A program made the position numbers and the translations under genes. This document shows positions 26,381-33,776 of a DNA stretch of 64,000 nucleotides, in pieces. Under the pieces are notes generated by a model. The model worked only from the letters and a program-made list of their open reading frames with translations, was not told the origin of the DNA and did not search any database. Source of the stretch: Pseudomaricurvus alcaniphilus. GTDB lineage: Bacteria; Pseudomonadota; Gammaproteobacteria; Pseudomonadales; Cellvibrionaceae. The stretch is taken from positions 124,001 to 188,000 of the forward strand of contig NZ_JAAOIX010000002.1 of NCBI RefSeq assembly GCF_011440395.1, in the 5' to 3' direction. How positions within the stretch are numbered: position 1 is the first letter of the stretch; every line of letters begins with the position of its first letter.

Positions 26381-27882
26381 ATTCACGAATTCCTTTTTAT
26401 GCGCTGGTTTTTACCCTTATGGCCACCGGCGTTACCATGATCATCTACCGCCACCTGCAGGCCAATGTGCCCCTTCTTCCCAGCGAAAAGCAAATCCTCT
26501 GGGATATTGAAGCCACAGTGATTTTTGACGCCCGCAACGCCCCGGCACAGGTCACCTTGAGCCGGCCACTGGGTCAGGGCAACTACACCATCGTCGATGA
26601 GATCACCGCCTCACCAGGTTTCGGCCTGACCCTGGCCGAAGATGAAAACTGGCCGCGGGCAGTTTGGACCAAACGCCAACCCAGCGGCGAGCAACGTCTG
26701 TACTACCGGGTTATCGCCCGCCATAACAGCAGCGCAACTGCTCCGACCGCCAACATTCCGGCGCCTTTGAACAACCGTATTTGGAGCGAGCCTAACCTCA
26801 CCGCGGCCAATGATTTGATTTTAAAGGCCTGGCAGCTCTCGGCAGACCCCTACTCCTTCACCACAGAGCTGCTGAAGATGATCAATGCCGATGCCGCCAA
26901 CCAGAACGTGCGCCTGCTGCTCAACTCCAGCGAGAGCAAAGGGGAGCTGGCGGTGCAGCTGCTCAACCAGGCTCAGGTATCGGCGCGACTGGTATCCGTA
27001 TTGCGCCTGGAAGATGGCCGCAGGCGCCAGTCCCCGGAGCGCTTTATCAAGGTGTGGACGGGCGACAAATCGCAATTATTTAATCCGGCCACCGGCGAGC
27101 GCGGTTTGCCAGACCGGGCAATACTCTGGGAGGGCCGCGGCCACCCCATCCTGCAGGTTGATGGCGGTCGCAACTCGAAAGTGGAATTCTCCATTATCAA
27201 GCGTGTCGAGCCCGCGGCCACCAGTTATGCCTACCACAACGCCAACCTGCTGAACTTCTCTATCGGCTCACTGCCGCTGGCAGAACAGGCACTGTTTAAA
27301 ACGATCTTACTGCTGCCCATAGGCGCGCTGGTGGTGGTGTTTTTGCGCATCTTTATCGGCATCAAGACCTCAGGTACATTTATGCCGGTGCTAATCGCCC
27401 TGGCATTTATGGAGACCACGTTGATCGTCGGCCTGGTCAGCTTCGTGGCGGTAGTCGCGATCGGACTATTTTTCCGCTCCTACCTGTCCCACCTGAATTT
27501 GCTGCTGGTGGCACGCATCTCCGCGGTGATCATTATGGTGATTGCCATCATCACGCTGTTCAGCATCCTCAGTTTCCAACTGGGCCTGACCGAAGGGCTG
27601 AAAGTGACCTTTTTCCCGATGATTATTCTGGCCTGGACCATCGAGCGAATGTCCATTCTATGGGAGGAAGAAGGTGCCAAGGATGTCCTGGTGCAGGGTG
27701 GAGGCAGCTTGCTGGTAGCTGTATTGGCCTACCTCCTTATGTCCAATGACGTGATTCGCCATATCGCCTTTAACTTCCTCGGGCTGCAGCTGGTGATCAT
27801 GTCTTTCGTTCTGTTGATGGGCAACTACAGTGGCTATCGCCTGCTGGAACTGCGCCGTTTCAAACCTCTGCTCGAAAAGTAG
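26377..27882 (+). CDS. Membrane protein with periplasmic inactive transglutaminase domain
   Basis: This 501-residue protein has an N-terminal helix (about 5-22), a periplasmic region (about 25-300) that includes a transglutaminase-like part without a recognisable Cys-His-Asp triad, and a C-terminal block of about seven transmembrane helices (about 305-490). Families with this architecture have been described as an inactive transglutaminase fused to 7TM, and they travel with an ATP-grasp ligase and a retropepsin, as here. The inactive domain may bind a peptide and signal through the membrane block. The start overlaps the upstream gene by ATGA; the next gene begins 6 nt after its stop. Confidence 0.82.
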   Translation: MNSRIPFYALVFTLMATGVTMIIYRHLQANVPLLPSEKQILWDIEATVIFDARNAPAQVTLSRPLGQGNYTIVDEITASPGFGLTLAEDENWPRAVWTKRQPSGEQRLYYRVIARHNSSATAPTANIPAPLNNRIWSEPNLTAANDLILKAWQLSADPYSFTTELLKMINADAANQNVRLLLNSSESKGELAVQLLNQAQVSARLVSVLRLEDGRRRQSPERFIKVWTGDKSQLFNPATGERGLPDRAILWEGRGHPILQVDGGRNSKVEFSIIKRVEPAATSYAYHNANLLNFSIGSLPLAEQALFKTILLLPIGALVVVFLRIFIGIKTSGTFMPVLIALAFMETTLIVGLVSFVAVVAIGLFFRSYLSHLNLLLVARISAVIIMVIAIITLFSILSFQLGLTEGLKVTFFPMIILAWTIERMSILWEEEGAKDVLVQGGGSLLVAVLAYLLMSNDVIRHIAFNFLGLQLVIMSFVLLMGNYSGYRLLELRRFKPLLEK

Positions 27883-27888
27883 ACCCGC

Positions 27889-28887
27889 ATGTTTAATCCA
27901 ATAGAGCGCTATTTGCAAATTCGCCGCCTGGGCGTACTGGGAATGAACCGCCGCAACATCCGCTATATCGGCCGCTACAACAAGCGCAGCGTTTACCCCA
28001 ACGTCGATAACAAGCTGAAAACCAAGTTGCTGGCGACCAGCTACAAGGTGCAAACGCCTGAACTTATTGGCGTCCTGGAAACTCAGCACGACATACAAGA
28101 CCTGCACAGCATTGTCCAGGGCAGCGAGGGTTTTGTCATCAAACCGTCCAAGGGCAGTGGCGGCAAGGGAATCATCCTGCTGCGTCCCACCACAGATGGT
28201 CAATTCGAAAAATTGAGCGGCGATGCAGTCACATCCAATTACATCGAAACCCACGCCAGTAATATACTCAGCGGGCTCTACAGTCTTGGTGGCAAGCCGG
28301 ATGTGGCAATCATCGAAGCCCTGATTATCCCGGATCCTGTTTTCGACCGATACTCCTACCAGGGGGTGCCGGATATACGTGTCATTGTGCTGCAGGGCTT
28401 TCCGGTCATGGCCATGGTCCGATTACCCACCCGGCAATCGGACGGCAAGGCCAACTTGCACCAGGGTGCTATCGGCGTCGGCCTGGACCTGGGCAGTGGC
28501 CGCGCCACCGGCGCGGTACAATTCGATATGCCGTTAACCTACCACCCGGATACCGGTTCTCTGCTCAGTGAAATCAAGGTGGAAAACTGGACCACTCTGC
28601 TCACCCTGGCCTCGCGCTGCCACCCGATGTCGGCGCTCGGCTATCTCGGTGTCGATATTGTGCTGGACAAGAAAAAAGGCCCCGTACTGCTGGAATTGAA
28701 TGCCCGTCCCGGCCTGACCATTCAAATCGCCAACAGCTGCGGACTGCTACCCCGACTCAGGGCGGTGGAAAAAATAAAACACGCGGAGAGAATGAGCGCA
28801 GAAGAAAAAGTTGCGTTCAGCCAGAAGAATTTTGCCCGGCCTGAAGCCAGCAGTGCAACGCCCGCGGACACCAACACCAGCGTCTGA
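27889..28887 (+). CDS. Alpha-L-glutamate-ligase-like ATP-grasp protein
   Basis: This 332-residue cytoplasmic protein has ATP-grasp signatures: the lysine and glycine-rich loop in FVIKPSKGSGGKGII, DIRVIVLQGFPVMAM, and the metal-binding end VLLELNARPGLTIQIA. It matches the alpha-L-glutamate-ligase-like family that accompanies 7TM/inactive-transglutaminase proteins. It probably attaches glutamate or another amino acid to an unknown acceptor. It is the last gene of the operon, and a terminator follows 20 nt after the stop. The C-terminal 20 residues are low complexity (SSATPADTNTSV). Confidence 0.85.
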   Translation: MFNPIERYLQIRRLGVLGMNRRNIRYIGRYNKRSVYPNVDNKLKTKLLATSYKVQTPELIGVLETQHDIQDLHSIVQGSEGFVIKPSKGSGGKGIILLRPTTDGQFEKLSGDAVTSNYIETHASNILSGLYSLGGKPDVAIIEALIIPDPVFDRYSYQGVPDIRVIVLQGFPVMAMVRLPTRQSDGKANLHQGAIGVGLDLGSGRATGAVQFDMPLTYHPDTGSLLSEIKVENWTTLLTLASRCHPMSALGYLGVDIVLDKKKGPVLLELNARPGLTIQIANSCGLLPRLRAVEKIKHAERMSAEEKVAFSQKNFARPEASSATPADTNTSV

Positions 28888-28907
28888 GAAATAGTCTTCT
28901 ACAACCT

Positions 28908-28943
28908 AAAAAAGCCGCGACGTTTGCCGTCAGCGGCTTTTTT
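28908..28943 (+). terminator. Intrinsic terminator after module C
   Basis: AAAAAAGCCGC (28908-28918) pairs with GCGGCTTTTTT (28933-28943) around a 14-nt loop and ends in a T run. It closes the three-gene operon. The A and T runs would also allow some function on the other strand. Confidence 0.88.
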
Positions 28944-29117
28944 ATTGCGGTTCTGGATTCGGGTTTTGTTGCGCGCTTGAAAGCACAAATCGGCAAGCCC
29001 TGTTAAGCGGTATGCCTTTTAACTACTGCATCACCGCTCTAATCCTAACCCAAAAACCCAGCCACTCCCAACTTGTATAATCTTGCAGCGTGAGCAGAAT
29101 TCGCCGATCGGAAGCAA

Positions 29118-29372
29118 TTATTTACAGGCTTTTTTCGCTGCTTTCATACGCTTCTTGTGACAGTAGCTGCCTTCTTCATCGATGCACCACTGGCCATCCT
29201 TGTTCAACAACGGGATGGCCTCGTTGTTTGTGCAAGTCACAATTGACGCCTCCACAACACTGCCATCCCCCAGAGTAATTTCGCCGCCATCGGAAAATTT
29301 CTTCGGCTTGGCTGCGAAAGCTGGGGCGCTTATTAAGGCGGCGGTCATTACACTGATCAGTAATCTATTCAT
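29118..29372 (-). CDS. Small secreted protein of unknown function
   Basis: This 84-residue protein has a clear Sec signal peptide (MNRLLISVMTAALISAPAFA) and a short lysine-rich mature part with four cysteines (VTCTN, QWCID, SYCHKK, KKACK). The cysteines could form two disulfides in the periplasm. AGGAG lies upstream, and two successive ATGs at 29375 and 29372 compete; the second has the better spacing. I do not recognise a family. Confidence 0.65.
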   Translation of the reverse strand: MNRLLISVMTAALISAPAFAAKPKKFSDGGEITLGDGSVVEASIVTCTNNEAIPLLNKDGQWCIDEEGSYCHKKRMKAAKKACK

Positions 29373-29536
29373 CATATCTCTCCTGAAAACACACAATAGT
29401 AGCGCTGCAACTTGCCAGCACAATTCTGAATTTATGGACGCAGGATAGATTTCAGCGCGGCGAAAGTCATCGCCCTTTATATTTCTTTACCAGTAAGCTG
29501 TACGGGTAGCAGCAAAGCTGGCGCGAGAAGTATTGC

Positions 29537-30070
29537 TCAGGAACCCGGTAACACTTCACGCGCCGAAGTAAAGCCGAAGGTTTTTTTATGCGAGCGCTTT
29601 ACCGCGTACCTGGCTTCATCTGCACGACTGAGCAACTCGGCAGCTCCAGCACCGTCCTCGGGATAGAGGGCAACGCCCATGCTGACAGCGACGCAACAGC
29701 GAGCGCCGTCAATATTTTCTGGCCGCGACAGAGTGGCGATAATTTTTTTTAACAGTGGTTGCAGCGCGCGACTGGATTTAACCTGCTCCACCAGCACCGC
29801 GAACTGATCACCTCCCAACCGACAGAGAGTATCCGACTGGCGCGTGCAACCCTCCAGTCTTCGCGCCACCGCTTGCAATAAGCTGTCACCAGCGGCACGA
29901 CCAAACTCGCTATTGATAGCACTAAAGCCGTCCAGGTCGATCACTAGAATTGCCATACTGCTGCCCTGTCGCGCAGCTCGACTTATCGCTTGTGTTGCGA
30001 AATCGAGAAAAAGGTTGCGCGTAGGCAACCCGGTCAAGGGGTCTCTGTTGGCCAACTCCAGTACATTCAT
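29537..30070 (-). CDS. Stand-alone degenerate GGDEF-domain protein
   Basis: This 177-residue protein consists of a GGDEF domain only, starting with LANRDPLTGLPTRNLFL, the usual beginning of the domain after a sensor. The active-site motif reads GGDQF instead of GG(D/E)EF, while an RQSD inhibition-site motif five residues before it is kept. It may therefore bind c-di-GMP without making it. There is no sensor domain, no membrane segment and a poor ribosome-binding site, so it could be the remnant of a longer gene or a small c-di-GMP receptor. Confidence 0.75.
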   Translation of the reverse strand: MNVLELANRDPLTGLPTRNLFLDFATQAISRAARQGSSMAILVIDLDGFSAINSEFGRAAGDSLLQAVARRLEGCTRQSDTLCRLGGDQFAVLVEQVKSSRALQPLLKKIIATLSRPENIDGARCCVAVSMGVALYPEDGAGAAELLSRADEARYAVKRSHKKTFGFTSAREVLPGS

Positions 30071-30265
30071 TTGCTTTTTTACACCCAGCCATGCATATCA
30101 AATCAACAGGTAGCGGCACCGAATAAATACTCTCAATGCCTGTAGCGAGACATTGCAATGACTTAAAACGGGCCGGCGACAGAAAAAACTGACACCGGCC
30201 CAACAATAGCGGCCTGAATGATTCCCGGCAACCGGGTTTTTAAAACAGCGCTAATATCCCATTCG

Positions 30266-30383
30266 TTAAACCAGGGAATCGTTGCGGCAATCGGCGATCG
30301 CCTGATCGATTTCCGCCGCCGTCTTGCGCCTCAATGGCGTCGATAACCCGCAGCAACTGCCGGGTTTCTGCTGCATTATTCAT
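30266..30383 (-). pseudogene. Small ORF behind azoR with an apparent +1 frameshift
   Basis: A good GGGAG site precedes an ATG at 30383, which reads MNNAAETRQLLRVIDAIEAQ. In this frame the following residues look random (DGGGNRSGDRR). One base to the right the frame continues as TAAEIDQAIADCRNDSLV and stops with TAA at 30268-30266. Joined, they give a coherent helical peptide of about 38 residues. The switch lies at a GACGGCGGCGG run (minus strand). It is a decayed gene, a sequencing error or, less likely, programmed frameshifting. It starts 36 nt after the azoR stop. Confidence 0.5.
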
Positions 30384-30418
30384 ACTCTGATCTCCCACAA
30401 TATCGCCGGCAAGCGGAC

Positions 30419-31048
30419 TTATGCTTCAACTGCACTGTTTTCCCGGCGCGCCTCAAGCAAGGTATTAATCTGTCCCCGGGCATTGGCGACAATCTCGTCC
30501 GCCGAGTGTTTGGAACCATCGGCATGAATCACATGCACGTTCCTGACCCCGATAAACTTGAGGATCTGGCGCAAATAGCCGCTGACAAAATCAGCGCTGC
30601 TGCCCACCCTGGTGCCGCCAGTGGAAACCACAATAAAACCGTGTTCGATATTGGTCAGCCCCTGCGGCCCGCTGTCGGTATAGCGAAAGGTTATCCGCGC
30701 CCGACAGATGTGGTCTACCCACGCCTTTAGTGTTGCCGCCACCCCGAAATTGTACATGGGCGCACCTATCACCAGCACATCGGCGGCCATTAGCTCAGCT
30801 ACCAGAGTGTCTGACAGTGCCAGCTGCTTTTGAGCTGCCTTGTCGACCGGATCAGCCGAGCCGTGCACCGCAACCAGTTCGGCCGCTGCAATCGGCGCCA
30901 GGGGCTGCTCGCCCAGGTCCCGCTCCAGCAACTCAATCGCCTCTTCCCGGGCAAATTGATCAACCAAATACTGGGTTAACTGTTTGGATACCGAGGCACT
31001 GCCACGGGCACTGCTGTCAATCCGTAAAACGGATGTTGTATTACTCAT
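30419..31048 (-). CDS. azoR: FMN-dependent NADH-azoreductase
   Basis: This 209-residue flavodoxin-like protein has IDSSARGSASVSKQLT for FMN phosphate binding, APMYNFGVAATLKAWVDH for the flavin ring region and STGGTRVGS further on, as in AzoR. It reduces quinones and azo compounds using NADH. A small frameshifted ORF follows it in the same transcript. No LysR-type regulator is next to it. Confidence 0.92.
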   Translation of the reverse strand: MSNTTSVLRIDSSARGSASVSKQLTQYLVDQFAREEAIELLERDLGEQPLAPIAAAELVAVHGSADPVDKAAQKQLALSDTLVAELMAADVLVIGAPMYNFGVAATLKAWVDHICRARITFRYTDSGPQGLTNIEHGFIVVSTGGTRVGSSADFVSGYLRQILKFIGVRNVHVIHADGSKHSADEIVANARGQINTLLEARRENSAVEA

Positions 31049-31408
31049 AAGACTGCTCCTATTACCGTATGTTTTCTGGTTGTAGCACCGTTGTATCAGT
31101 GCTGAATGTGCGGCTGAACTACTTTACTGACGCCAGTATACGGCTGGGGAAAATTCAAATAAGGGGACAAATTCGATCTGTATGATCAATATTTTTGAAC
31201 ATTATGCGGCACCGCCACCAGGACTAGGGCAGGAAGCGGGCTAAGGGGGAAAGGGGAAAGAGCGGCAGTCGCCGATAAGGCGGGCCTGTGGCAGAAAGTG
31301 AGACCTGGGCAGGACGAGAGGGTTGGGCAGGTGAGGACAGTGCCGGCGCTACAGCGCTGCGTAAGGCCGTGCTCCGTAGCCAAGGCCTCAACCGGACGGC
31401 GACAAGGT
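31049..31408. other. Intergenic region upstream of azoR, no gene seen
   Basis: This stretch lies between the 3' end of the methyltransferase gene and the azoR start. The short open frames have no ribosome-binding site and are skewed in composition. The azoR promoter should lie at its left end. Confidence 0.5.
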
Positions 31409-32041
31409 CTAGTCGGCGGACACGTGCAAAATATACCCTTCGAAGTTTTCCGGCTCGTTGCAATACCACTGCACGCAGGTGGCGCCGAAAGACTCGGCGC
31501 ACAGCTCTGCCAGGGCAAAAAACGGGCTGCGGCCCGGATCGGCATAGACGACATGCTTCACCCCTGCGGCAAGGGCACGCTTGATCAATTTGAAATGGAT
31601 CTGGGTCAGCTCATCCCAAAAGCACACGTCGGCACCAATCAGCACCTCGAAATTGCGCAACTGCTTTTTGCTCAGCGACTCGAAGCTGCCAACCAGCTCT
31701 TCCACCTCAACCCCATTGAGAGCGGCCTGCACCTCGAGATAGGGAAACACTTCTTTGTCCATATCCAGGCCGGTTACTTTACAGCCCCCGTGCTTGGCAC
31801 AAAATATGGCCGCCGGCCCCCAGCCGCAGCCAACCTCCAATACAGGCATATTTTGCTGCAGCAACTGGCGGTGCAGAAAGTAGTCCATCAACAGATAGCT
31901 GCTGGACCAGGTCTTGTGGCCGTGAATCGAGGGCGTGAAGGCCTTCTTTAACCTTCGCACCAGGCGGTGCTTGTTATCCAGGGTCATTACCCCATAGGCC
32001 TGGGAAATATTTTTCTCAGGCAGCTCAACTACTTCTGGCAC
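31409..32041 (-). CDS. Class I SAM-dependent methyltransferase
   Basis: This 210-residue protein has the SAM-binding motif VLEVGCGWGPAAIF (about 67-80), an acidic residue after strand 2 (TGLDMDKEV) and VLIGADVCFWDE as the motif after strand 4. It resembles the METTL-like / nicotinamide-methyltransferase-like group that modifies protein lysines. The target is unknown. A GTG start has AGGAG 6 nt upstream. It follows ppx on the same strand, with about 55 nt between. Confidence 0.8.
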   Translation of the reverse strand: MPEVVELPEKNISQAYGVMTLDNKHRLVRRLKKAFTPSIHGHKTWSSSYLLMDYFLHRQLLQQNMPVLEVGCGWGPAAIFCAKHGGCKVTGLDMDKEVFPYLEVQAALNGVEVEELVGSFESLSKKQLRNFEVLIGADVCFWDELTQIHFKLIKRALAAGVKHVVYADPGRSPFFALAELCAESFGATCVQWYCNEPENFEGYILHVSAD

Positions 32042-32096
32042 GGTTTACTCCTGCGGCCGGTTTCTACAAGGGGTTAAATGGAAGGCAATGAGAGCA

Positions 32097-33605
32097 TCAG
32101 GCACAGACAATATCGAGCTTTAAATCCTGGTCGCGCTGAAATTTTTGCTCCGCCTGCAAGGACTCAGCTGTCAGTGGGTGCTGATCCAGCCACGCCTCGG
32201 CCAACTTTACGGTCAGGCCCTTATCGGTAAAGGCGATGGCCAGCTCCGTGGGGATTGCATCATCCGTGCGCCGCCGGGCAAACAGACAGGCCAGGCGTAT
32301 TATCTGCACCAGCCGCCAGTCGGGGTTGAATCCATAGGTTTTGCTCATCGGGCGCAGCTTGCGCCGGTGATTCAAAACGATAAAGCTGAGCAGCTTTTGA
32401 TCCTGGCGAGAAAAACCGGGCATATCACTGTTCTGCAGCAAATAGGCGCTGTGCTTGTTGTGGCTGGCATGGGAAACGGATAATCCCACCTCGTGCAGGT
32501 CCGTCGCCCAGCACATCAGGCGCCGCGCCTTGAGGTAGTCGTCGCCAAAGTCGGGCCGCACCTGACTCAGCAGCCGGCAGGCCAGTTGGGTGACGCGGCT
32601 GGCCTGGTCGCTGTCGACCCGGTATTGCTGCATCATGCGCGCTACCGTCTCGTTGCGAATGTCGTGATTTTCCAGCAGGCCGGCCAGGTCGAGGATCATG
32701 CCTTCGCGGATGGCGTAACTGGAAACCTGCATTTCATCAATTTTCAGTTCGTTGAACACGCCGTGCAACACCGCCAGGCCGCCGGGCAATACCGGCCGCC
32801 GGTCCTCGCTTAAACCCGGCAATTGCACCTTGTCGATATGATCAAAATCACATAACTTTTCCGCCAGTTTTTCCAGTCCATCGCGGGTAATGGTGTTGTT
32901 TGGGCTCAGCCCCATGGCTTCAAGGATGCCGAGAATGGCGCGAATGGTGCCGGATGTGCCTACCGCCTCCTGCCAGCGCCCGGCACTGAAGTCCACCGCC
33001 ACTGACTCGGTTTCATTCTGCGCGGCCATGCGCGCCTTCTTGTAGAGCTTGGAACTGATCTGCCCGTCCGGAAAAAACTCCTTGCTGTAACTGACGCAGC
33101 CCATATACAAGCTTTCCAGTCGCAGCGGCTTGACATCACCGACAATCAATTCCGTGGAGCCGCCGCCGATATCCACCACCAGGCGCAAATCTTCGGTGGG
33201 TGCCAAATCGTGCACCACGCCGCGATAGATCAGGCGCGCCTCTTCAATACCGCTGATAATATTGATTGGTGTACCGAGTATGGCCTCGGCCTGGGTCAGG
33301 AAGTCATCGGAGTTGACGGCGGCACGCAGGGTGTTGGTACCGACAATATGCACCTGCGCATTAGGGGTGGAGCGAATCCGCTCAGCAAAGCGGGACAGGC
33401 TCTCCAACGCCCGCTCTACCGCCTTCGGGGCTATGGTGCCGTCGTCCTGCAAGCCCGACGCCAGTCGCACCATCTCCTTGTGCCGGTCGACCACTTCCAC
33501 TCGCCCCCCCACGCAGCGCGCAATCAGCAGGTGAAAACTGTTTGATCCAAGATCAAGTGCGGCAAATACAGGTGGGGCTTGCTCAGTGGTCAAGGCTATG
33601 CTCAC
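32097..33605 (-). CDS. ppx: Exopolyphosphatase
   Basis: This 502-residue protein has the actin/Hsp70-like phosphatase motifs ALDLGSNSFHLLIA (about 16-29) and VVDIGGGSTELIVG (about 142-155), followed by an HD-like C-terminal domain (around 310-400), as in Ppx/GppA. It removes phosphate from the ends of polyphosphate. It is divergent from ppk1. The start is a GTG with a weak ribosome-binding site, so translation may be low. Confidence 0.93.
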   Translation of the reverse strand: MSIALTTEQAPPVFAALDLGSNSFHLLIARCVGGRVEVVDRHKEMVRLASGLQDDGTIAPKAVERALESLSRFAERIRSTPNAQVHIVGTNTLRAAVNSDDFLTQAEAILGTPINIISGIEEARLIYRGVVHDLAPTEDLRLVVDIGGGSTELIVGDVKPLRLESLYMGCVSYSKEFFPDGQISSKLYKKARMAAQNETESVAVDFSAGRWQEAVGTSGTIRAILGILEAMGLSPNNTITRDGLEKLAEKLCDFDHIDKVQLPGLSEDRRPVLPGGLAVLHGVFNELKIDEMQVSSYAIREGMILDLAGLLENHDIRNETVARMMQQYRVDSDQASRVTQLACRLLSQVRPDFGDDYLKARRLMCWATDLHEVGLSVSHASHNKHSAYLLQNSDMPGFSRQDQKLLSFIVLNHRRKLRPMSKTYGFNPDWRLVQIIRLACLFARRRTDDAIPTELAIAFTDKGLTVKLAEAWLDQHPLTAESLQAEQKFQRDQDLKLDIVCA

Positions 33606-33702
33606 TCATCAAATGGTTCAAACAGGGAGGGACCAAGTAATAAATCTGTCATCTTTGGCGTTAATCATAGTTAGTGTATCAATAGTGAACTGGCTTGGGT
33701 AT

Positions 33703-33716
33703 ATTGTCGTGACAAT
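33703..33716. promoter_or_regulatory. Perfect 6+6 inverted repeat between ppx and ppk1
   Basis: ATTGTC and GACAAT are separated by GT. It lies 60 nt before the ppk1 ATG, in the shared regulatory region, and could be an operator. A single Pho-box-like heptamer CTGTCAT lies at 33646-33652 without a convincing second half. Confidence 0.35.
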
Positions 33717-33776
33717 CACCTGAAATTGCCGATCTCATCGTTCCTCACAATCCAAACTGATGGTATCCGTAACAAT

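Noticed and set aside
31186-31554. Overlapping open frames of 92-122 codons near the methyltransferase 3' end
   Set aside because: They overlap the methyltransferase gene in other frames and have low-complexity proline/alanine/leucine content.
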